A stretch of DNA of 64,000 nt from Aselliscus stoliczkanus (lineage: Eukaryota > Chordata > Mammalia > Chiroptera > Hipposideridae): assembly GCA_033961575.1 (NCBI GenBank), contig CM066732.1, forward strand, positions 80,990,687 through 81,054,686, given 5' to 3'. Each line of letters opens with the position of its first letter. The first letter of the stretch is position 1. Both the position numbers and the translations under genes were made by a program. The notes beneath the pieces are model-generated. The model was not told the DNA's origin. It ran no database searches and saw only the letters and a program-made list of their open reading frames with translations. Shown one piece after another: positions 56,716-64,000 of the stretch.

Positions 56716-57339
56716 TGGTAATAATATAAAAAATGAGTAAGTGGTTTAATTTTTAATACATTTCAGGTGGGCCCTTGACTCAGCTAATTGAATGTTTTTC
56801 CCCCCAAAGGCTAGTGTTTATCTCATTCACCAACGTGTTAAGTTTCCAAACTTCAACTTCTGCTCAAGTGAATGAGATTGAACTTTTCTTCACATTCCTC
56901 ATCCCACACATTCCTATTCCAAGTGGCATGTATTATCACCCAATGAATGTTCATGCATAAACAGTTTCCTCTCATTCCTAAATCTGATACTGATAAGGCT
57001 GTGGGTTTTTTGACCCCGATAATAATGTTATTTTAATTTTATCAACATTTTCTAAGATTAACCAAAGAATTTTTTCTTCCCCTAATTGAGGTTTCAAACT
57101 AGAAACCTTAAGCTTTCAAAATAGGTCCTACTGCAATTATTAAGTAAATTCCTTAAGTTATGCAATGTATTCTTCCTCTGCGTTCCTGATTCTGACCCTA
57201 AAAATACTAAATAATTCATTTACAGTTTATTATTTGTTTACAGTTTATTAACTTCAGACCCTATTCAAAGCCTCTCAATTTTCCAATAAAGATATTTAAC
57301 AAACAATAACATTTAAAAGTTTTTAAGTCTTTTTTACAC
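56716..57339. other. Unannotated AT-rich DNA
   Basis: No gene or repeat family recognised. Confidence 0.4.
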
Positions 57340-58100
57340 ATTTTTCCAGTTTTTTTTAGAAATAATTGACGTATGTCACTGTATAAATTTAAGGTACACA
57401 GCATTATGGTTTGATTTACATATATTGTGAAATGATTACCACAATAGGTTTAGTTAACATCCATGATCCCATATAGATAAAATAAATAGAAAAGGAAAAG
57501 AATTTTCTTGTGATGGGAATGCTTAAGATCCACTCTCTTAAGAACTCTTCTATATATCATATAGCAGTGTTAACTATAGTCATCATTACATAGCTAGTAC
57601 TTAATTTTGTATAATAACTGGAAGTTTATGGCTTCTGACCACCTTCCTCCATTCCCTTTCCCCCACACCATACCCCTGGTACACAAAACTGATCTCTTTT
57701 TCTACTAGTTAGTGTTTTGTACAAATCAGGTTTGATTTCTGCAATTACAAGAGATTCTCAAAGTGGTTACCATCAGCGTCCAGACACTTCTGATTATAGC
57801 GAACTACTGCTTGAGCAATGTTGACCAAAGTGTCCACTTATATACATTTATTTGGTACCCTCAGTATATTACATCTTCTTCATTCATTCATCCACCAATG
57901 GATACTTAGGTTGCTTCCATGTCTTAGCTATTGTAAATAATATTGCTAAGAACATGGGGGTGCAAATATCTTTTGAGTTAGTGTTTTTGTTTCCTTTGGA
58001 AACATTTTTAAATCTTATTACATATATATGTATAATCTTATAGATATGGGATTGATTATAAGAATTCAAAACTTTGTGTATATATAACATTATAAGTTAT
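57340..58100 (-). mobile_element. Old L1 3' UTR and ORF2 end, with small insertion
   Basis: Reverse L1M 3' UTR (57340-57720: AATAATTGACGTATGTCACT, AAGGTACACAGCATTATGG, CCATTCCCTTTCCCCCACAC). It is then interrupted and followed by the ORF2 terminal region at 57850-58000 (on the minus strand: CTAAGTATCCATTGGTGGAT, TTAGCTATTGTAAATAATA in reverse). Confidence 0.7.
57727..57845. mobile_element. Small insert, possibly mariner-derived
   Basis: About 120 bp inside the L1 3' UTR: GATTCTCAAAGTGGTTACCA, CAGCGTCCAGACACTTCTGA, TATAGCGAACTACTGCTTGA, GACCAAAGTGTCCACTTATA. It is not L1. It resembles the end of a mammalian mariner family by recall only. No clear target duplication. Confidence 0.4.
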
Positions 58101-58814
58101 TATATTAGAATACACATTATTCACTATACCATGCAGTTAAATTACATCTTTGAAAATGTATTTAGGTTGCCAAAGCTCTGCTGATAAAATTAGAATATTC
58201 CAAACACAAAGGTCAATTATTTTTTCCCCTACACTTTCAATTGCTCAAAATCATAATATATTTTAGTTTTCTACATATTTAGAAAATTACTTCTTGCTGA
58301 ACATATTTCTTTCCGGAGCTTCCTGAAGGCTCCAATTCATTTTCTTTCTTTTTTTTTTCTTAATTAGCAAAAGAAACATATGTCTTTTCATTATTACTAA
58401 CATCATCCAGAGCTTTGCACTCCTATAATTTGGTTTAGTGCATTTTTTGAAGATACTCTTTTCCTATCAATCTGACTTCATCCCAGTTTGGACTGATTTT
58501 CTTTATTGGCTTAATGAATAGTTGTCAAACAATGATTTTGTTACATTACTTTTCTGGGATAGACCAACTATTTCTTGCATCTTTTAGTTTTCTCTCGGTA
58601 AGGCCTCTCACCCAAAGCCTGTATAGCATTGAACTTTCTAAGACACCACCTGTTGGAAAATATCCTTATTGTGACATGTGATTAGTGGTTTAGCTTTACT
58701 TCTTTGCCATATTCCTCAGCAATGAGGAAAAAAACATGGAAGTTCTGGAAATCACTGAACAGGTTGTAAGATATGCATTATCTTAGAGGTGAACCCCTAA
58801 GCAACTTAAACCCA
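58101..58814. other. Unannotated DNA
   Basis: No gene or repeat family recognised. Confidence 0.4.
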
Positions 58815-59404
58815 TGTGACAGGCCAAATAATGGCCCCTGGAAGATGTCAGTGCCCTGATTCCTACAACCTCTGAACATGTTAAATTATATGCAAAAGGA
58901 TTTTTCAGGAGTAATTAATGTTACCGATCTTGAAATGGGGAAACTATCCTAGATTATTCGAGTGGACCCAATCTGGTCACATGAGTTCTTAAAAGCAGAG
59001 AACTTCCTCTGACTGCAGTCAGAAAAGACAGCAGGAGACAGAACATAAGACGAACTAAATGTGCTCTTGTTAGAAGACAATGTGATTAAGAACATGAGTG
59101 GACTTAAGGAAAGGCTCCCAGCTGACAGCCAGCAAGCAAGCAAAACCTGAGCCCTACAACCACAAATAACTGAATTCTGCCAACTACCTGAATGAGCTTG
59201 GAAGTGGATACTTCCCTGGAGCCTCCAAATGAAAGCCCTGGCCTGCTGACACCTTGGAATTTGGCCTTGTGAGAACTGAAACAAAGAAAACGGTTGAGCC
59301 CAATCAGACTTTTCACATATAGAACTATGAGATAATAAACGTACATTGTTTTAACCCACTAAGTGTATGACAATTAGTCATGGCAGCAATCTAAAACTAA
59401 TACA
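58815..59404 (+). mobile_element. MaLR LTR, MLT1-type (solo)
   Basis: Begins TGTGACAGGCCAAATAATGG, with AACATGTTAAATTATATGCA, GGTGGACCCAATCTGGTCAC-like block at about 58960, CTGACACCTTGGAATTTGG, GAGATAATAAACGTACATTG and ends CTAAAACTAATACA. This is the order of MLT1-type LTRs. At 590 bp it is somewhat long. Solo; no retroviral coding sequence adjoins. Confidence 0.75.
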
Positions 59405-59452
59405 TCAACCCTTAATCAAAAGATTATTTGGAAACTTCAAGAATCTGGAGCA

Positions 59453-59973
59453 AAAACTGTATGAATGAGCAAAGTAAACCGAAACTGTCTCATAGATATA
59501 GAGGAAAAATCAGGGTTGCTAGTTGGGAGCGGGTAGGGATGAAGGAGAAGGGGAAGGGATTAGACAGCAAAAATAGGCAACTACAATATTGCCACTGGGA
59601 TATGAAAAACAGTTTGGGGAATATAATTAATAATGTTGTAAATATTTTGTGGGGTTTCAGATGGTCATATGTCTTGTTAGGGAGACCATTTCATGGATGG
59701 AGTAGAGGTTTGATCACTGCACTGTACACCTGAAGCTGATGTTGTATAATATTGTATACCAACTATAATTGAATATATAGTCACAGGATGTGGATTATAA
59801 TGTGGAAGGGAGTCAGAGGAAGTGTAATAGATATATATGATATGGCGGGGAGGAGTGGGGTGGCGAATTGGGGGAGGGGGTTGTCACTTTGAGGGGTAAA
59901 AAGTATAACTATTGCACTGTGTTGTACACCTGAAGCTAATTAAAAAATAAATAAAAAAATAAAAATAAATAAA
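59453..59973 (+). mobile_element. Young L1 3' UTR-only insertion
   Basis: A 521-bp insertion consisting of the last bases of ORF2 flank and 3' UTR. It matches the 3' UTR of the young L1 at 12584-14324 closely in reverse orientation: AATAGGCAACTACAATATTG, TTTGGGGAATATAATTAATA, GACCATTTCATGGATGGAGT, TTGTACACCTGAAGCTAATT. It carries an internal extra block (about 59700-59930) where a second GTACACCTGAAGCT occurs. The duplication AAGAATCTGGAGCA / AAGAATCCGGAGCA (59439-59452, 59974-59987) has one mismatch. Confidence 0.9.
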
Positions 59974-59987
59974 AAGAATCCGGAGCA

Positions 59988-60655
59988 GCAGCAGAGAATT
60001 TACAACAACAAAAAGATACAACATCTAGGAAAATGGAAAAGAGTTCACAGGTACATATGCTAACTCTTGTCAGTTAGCACTTCTCTCTCTAAAGGCATGT
60101 TGCAAGTTGTTACTCTGGAAAGAAATGCAAGTGAGTGTTCAGGAAGTTCATTGAGAGTGCTCATGGCATCCGCACTGCAGAAGGGAAGAGAAGGAAGAAG
60201 GACTGGGCCATGGGAGAAACCGTCCAAGTGAAGGCTTCGCCAATCCTGCAGGGAGTTCTAAAGGTGGAAGGCCCTTCAAAATTATTCCAAGACAGAGTGA
60301 ATGGTTCGGGTCTTTCTACTCATACTTCAAATAGTCTCTGGGTAGGGCAGCCCCAGTAAAATTATGACCCTAAGCAAGGATATTGTCTGTAGCGAAAGCA
60401 ATCCCTTCATTAAGTACTGACAGTTGAAAGCCTGATGCTATTAGCAGGACTTACAGCAGCGGAGGGAGTAAGGCCTTCATTCCAGAATGGGGACCTTAGC
60501 ATCACATCGCAGCACCCACTACATGGCCGCTATTACCAAGTCACCACAGTTTATACTGAGACACAACAGGCTGTGTCTTGTGGCCTACGGGTCATTTAAC
60601 ATAACCAAGATCCGTGATCCATTCATGCACAAATTAACTTGATCAACAGGTTTGT
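59988..60655. other. Unannotated GC-richer DNA
   Basis: About 670 bases, GC-richer than the surroundings, with a 74-codon ORF (60135-60359) rich in Lys/Gly. It could be part of an old endogenous retroviral or LTR sequence. I could not place it, and no retroviral motif is seen. Confidence 0.35.
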
Positions 60656-61045
60656 GTTATTAAGTACCAAAATGTCCTAGATATTATGCTTACTTATATT
60701 GTTACTTATTTATATACTTTGTAAGATTTTGATCCTTTTCAGTTTATTTAGACTTTTTTTATATTCAAGCATTTGGTCTATCTTGATGAACGTATTCTGT
60801 ACAATTGTAAAATGTGTATTTTTTCCCTTGTTGGATATCAATTAGGTCAAGGCACTTGATAATATCGATTAGGTCAAATCTTCTATATCTTTACCGATTT
60901 TTTTTATTCTATCAATTGCTGAGAGTTGTTAAAATCTCTGACTATGATTATGGAATTGAATTGTCTCTTTCTCTTTTGAATTCTGTCAACTTTTGCTTGG
61001 AATCTTCACTATGTATGGATCAGCCAAAGATTTAGATAAATTTTA
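60656..61045 (-). mobile_element. Old L1 ORF2 fragment
   Basis: Reverse L1 ORF2 in broken frames. Landmarks on the plus strand: TCTATCTTGATGAACGTATT, AAAATGTGTATTTTTTCCCT, ATATCAATTAGGTCAAGG, AAATCTTCTATATCTTTACC, TCAATTGCTGAGAGTTGTTA, TCTGTCAACTTTTGCTTGGA. Confidence 0.75.
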
Positions 61046-62148
61046 CACCCAGAATTTGGAGATACCCTCTCTGGTAGTCTGCATTCCAGTATTATCTCCT
61101 TATTTTCCAGTGGCTGTGATTGTCCTAAACTCTGTCCTCCAGTTAGTTAAGCATGTAAACTTATGAGTTTTCTAAAGGAAATGTTTTTCCCCACTGGAAA
61201 AGGCTTAATGGAATATTTACAGTGTATATTTACAAGCAATGGTGCAAAATCCTTCCTCAAGGTCACCTGGCTTCTATTTCAATCAAGAGCCTTGGGTCTG
61301 TGAACTATCTTATGTCTTGAAACTGCATGAGAGACTGATTTTTCATGTCAGGTTTTTGGATGCCAGACTTAGAGCTTTTCCCATTGTATAGATCAAGAAA
61401 TCATCTGTTAGGCTGCATCTGTTTCATTCTTAAAGACTCTGATCAATTAGCCACGTCCAAAGATCTCTATGAGAAAATGCATTCTTATTTCTGGTAAGTC
61501 TTAGCTGATCTCTACTAGTTGACATGACAACTTGTCTATGACAATTAAGTGTGGCCACTTAGCCTCTGCTATTCTGGGGTCACATCATGCCCATTGAAAT
61601 TATGAAGCCCATCTCAGTGTTGGCATTCCCAACAGTCATACATGGACTACAAAAGAGACCAACCATAGAATGTTTCAAGGATGCATGTATTCTTCTCAAC
61701 TAATATTAATGTCTTAGTGAAGTAAGTGTCCTCTGGAATTTCTCATGAAACATATTAGAAGGTCAATATATGGATTGCACATGATAGATCCAGTCCAACT
61801 TTCCTGCTTCATAAACTTTTGGAATCCCTCCTACACATCATGCCAGAGAGGCCCTGGAATCTTAATCTCATTAAATGTAGGCCACTACTGAGCCCAAGTT
61901 TCAATCAACCCAAGCAAGCTGCTAGAGCCACCTCCACCTGCATGAGCTAGCACAATAAAATTTTAATCTCTTGTAAATAATATCAATAAATTTGGTGTTA
62001 GATTCTGTCTTCCTTGGTCTAACTCCTTAGAATCCATTCTCATACATGTTCCCAAGGCTTTTGCTGATTTGTAAACAATGTCTTGCAATTCCTTTGATAG
62101 GCAAGCTATTTCCTCCTAGTTCATAGTGTGTTACTGTTTGCCCTAGAG
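61046..62148. other. Unannotated DNA
   Basis: About 1.1 kb without recognisable gene or repeat family. It might continue the old L1 or be another decayed element. Confidence 0.35.
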
Positions 62149-62363
62149 TGGTGATTCTCAACTGGTGGTGATTCTCCTCCCAGGGACATTTGGCAAGTGC
62201 TACAGACATGTTTGATTGTACAGCTGGGGGAGGGAAGATCTCCAGGTATCTAGTGGGAGGAGACCAGGGATGTTACTAAATATCCTACAATGCACAGGAC
62301 AGGCCCCACAAAAAAATACCTATCCAGTTCAAAACATCAATAGTGCTGAGGATGAGAACACCC
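62149..62363 (+). mobile_element. MER5A-type hAT MITE
   Basis: Clear match in order: GTGGTGATTCTCAACTGG, CCCAGGGACATTTGGCAAGT, CAGCTGGGGGAGGG, TCTAGTGGGAGGAGACCAGG, ATCCTACAATGCACAGGACA, then ...GTGCTGAGGATGAGAACACC. Ancient non-autonomous hAT-Charlie element. Confidence 0.88.
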
Positions 62364-63469
62364 ACCTTGAAGAATACTGAGATTTGATGTTTTGGGCTTT
62401 TCTGGCAACAGGGTGTGGTTGTGATAGATCTTAAGGAGAATAAGCACCCCCTTCCAGGACACCTGTCCAAGTGTGATTATCCTAAGGATTTTCAAGTAGA
62501 AACAGCTAGCCTCTTTGGACACTGGAGCACAACCTACTTTCATTGATAAAGGAGGCTCAGAATGGCATGTGGGTTCAAGAATGTCAGTGTCTTTTGGTCC
62601 AAAAAGATATTCCCATTGCAAGTTTCAGAATTCCGTTTTTTCCCACTTTCACATGAGACACTTAGCAAGAATATGGGTTTGCCTGTCAATATAGGTCCGC
62701 AACTCACACAATTGCATTTTGTATTTGATTTTCACCAATATCAGTCCTGTGGTTATAAGAAATAAGGCATTTTTAGGAATATTGTAGAAGCTCAGGTTAT
62801 GAAGTTGTAAGTTAAGTTTAGAAATAATGGAGTTAAGATTGTTATTTTCTCTGATAGGTGCTCAAGTGCACACAGTATTTCATCCCGCATTCCATTCATT
62901 ATAGAATTCTTTATTTCTATCTGGTCAAGTGCAACAGCCATTTGAGTTCCCCCCCAAAAAATGTGCTTCAGTTGGCACTTTATTACAATCAACCACAGCT
63001 GGTCGCTTAATTAATTGTGATGCTAATATAAGCCATGGGTTACCAGCATCCATTTCCCGTTAACAAGGAGCTCAGTACTGTGCTCAAGTTCAAGGACATG
63101 GCCAAAGAATCTCAAACTCCCATCTTTAAGGGTCTACCTGCTGCGACCCATCCCATGTCTTGTAGCAATTCTGAATCAGCCTGGATCCACTCAGGATATA
63201 GAAACAACACAGTGATATAAATGGGAGAAGTTTAATATAAACAATTACTAAGCTATAATTAAAGACTAACTATAAGAAGTAAGAGAATTCTGCAAGTCGC
63301 TCTAGAGCTATGGGGAAGTATCTAAAGAAGGCAAAACTCTGACTTCATTGGAGAAGAAACAAATGCAGAGCTGGTGTTTAAGGGTGAACTTGGAGCTGGG
63401 AGACAATAAATTGATATCAGGTACCTCTCTTATTTTTTACTGTAGCCTTTTCCCAGTCCATTTATTCGT
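62364..63469. other. Unannotated DNA
   Basis: No gene or repeat family recognised. Several 60-94 codon ORFs on both strands have no domains. Confidence 0.35.
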
Positions 63470-63600
63470 TCTTTTATTGGATCAGTATTATTGAGTACTT
63501 ACTATGTTTCAGGTACTCTTTTCAGTCCTGGAGATAACACACTGGGCAAAACAATGCCTCTTCCTTTATGTCATTCTGTTAGAGAAGATAATAAACAAGC
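63470..63600 (-). mobile_element. L2 3' end
   Basis: Reverse of the L2 3' end: CAGTATTATTGAGTACTTAC, TATGTTTCAGGTACTCTTTT, CAGTCCTGGAGATAACAC, AAAACAATGCCTCTTCCTT. Confidence 0.65.
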
Positions 63601-64000
63601 AAATAAATCAGATAATATTTCTCAGATTGTGATATAAATATTTCTTCAGAGTTATAAATATGAGTACATGAACAAATTAAGAGAGTTTCCTGAGGGTTGG
63701 GCAAAGGAAGAGCCAATATATAACGTATTCTACTCCTAGATCCTACAATCCTGTTTAAATAAATATTCCATGAAATCTGAACTTTTAATTTGATTGGAAA
63801 ACTTAGGCTCACACCATTCTGTGGAAACACCTGACAACTAATCAGAAATAACATGTACTCATTAACAAAAATCCAGTCCTCCCACCAACAATAAGCATAA
63901 GTACATGCAATAACTATAATTCTAATTATATCCTATTCTTAGTTTCTCGAGTTTAGGTTTCTAGCCTATGAGTAGCACCTGAACAGACAAATTTCAGTGG
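63601..64000. other. Unannotated AT-rich DNA
   Basis: No feature recognised to the window end. Confidence 0.4.

Overview
This is AT-rich mammalian nuclear DNA from a gene-poor or intronic region. I could not recognise any host protein-coding gene, rRNA gene or genuine tRNA gene. The longest host-like ORFs are short, overlapping and featureless. All convincing coding signal belongs to transposable elements. The repeat content suggests a bat, most likely the horseshoe/Old World leaf-nosed group (Rhinolophoidea). The reasons are abundant tRNA-derived SINEs with a GGCCGGC-type head and a B box, some ending in an AATAAA + TCTTT tail; recently active L1; and several mariner-type DNA transposons. 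The species assignment is inference from recalled repeat families and was not searched.

Layout: 0-8 kb holds a MaLR (MLT1-type) LTR, an old L1 3' end, two SINEs including a 634-bp multi-unit one, an L1 3' scrap, a Tigger-type fragment and a MIR. At 8.0-11.8 kb lies a minus-strand, internally deleted L1 ('half-L1' type), itself hit by a SINE. At 12.6-14.3 kb lies a very young 5'-truncated L1 with a perfect 13-bp target-site duplication and an uninterrupted ORF2 C-terminal frame. At 14.9-15.6 kb is a deleted mariner carrying a SINE. From 16 to 31 kb there are MIRs, two palindromic mariner MITEs, an old LTR-like repeat, an old L1 and a long stretch of mostly unique AT-rich DNA. The unique stretch contains an RFX-like X-box (26.84 kb) and a repeat-free block with splice-like signals (29.6-30.65 kb).

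At 32.4-34.0 kb is an older L1 of the same 3'-UTR type as the half-L1 elements. At 37.66-38.23 kb is a second mariner lineage, followed by an L2 split by a chimeric retroposon. From 42.1 to 48.8 kb is a nested stack: an old L1 broken by a second copy of the half-L1 element, two SINEs and a 116-bp L1 tail. From 49 to 64 kb there are hAT/MER5-type fragments, L2, MaLR LTRs, a SINE with a 20-bp duplication, a mariner fragment, L1 tails and a MER5A-like element.

The most interesting result is that two independent half-L1 copies (about 3.29 kb each) share the same 5' end, 3' end and ORF2 deletion junction. This points to a non-autonomous, HAL1-like L1 lineage. Two mariner copies likewise share one internal deletion junction. 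I found no new defence, metabolic or immune system in this window.
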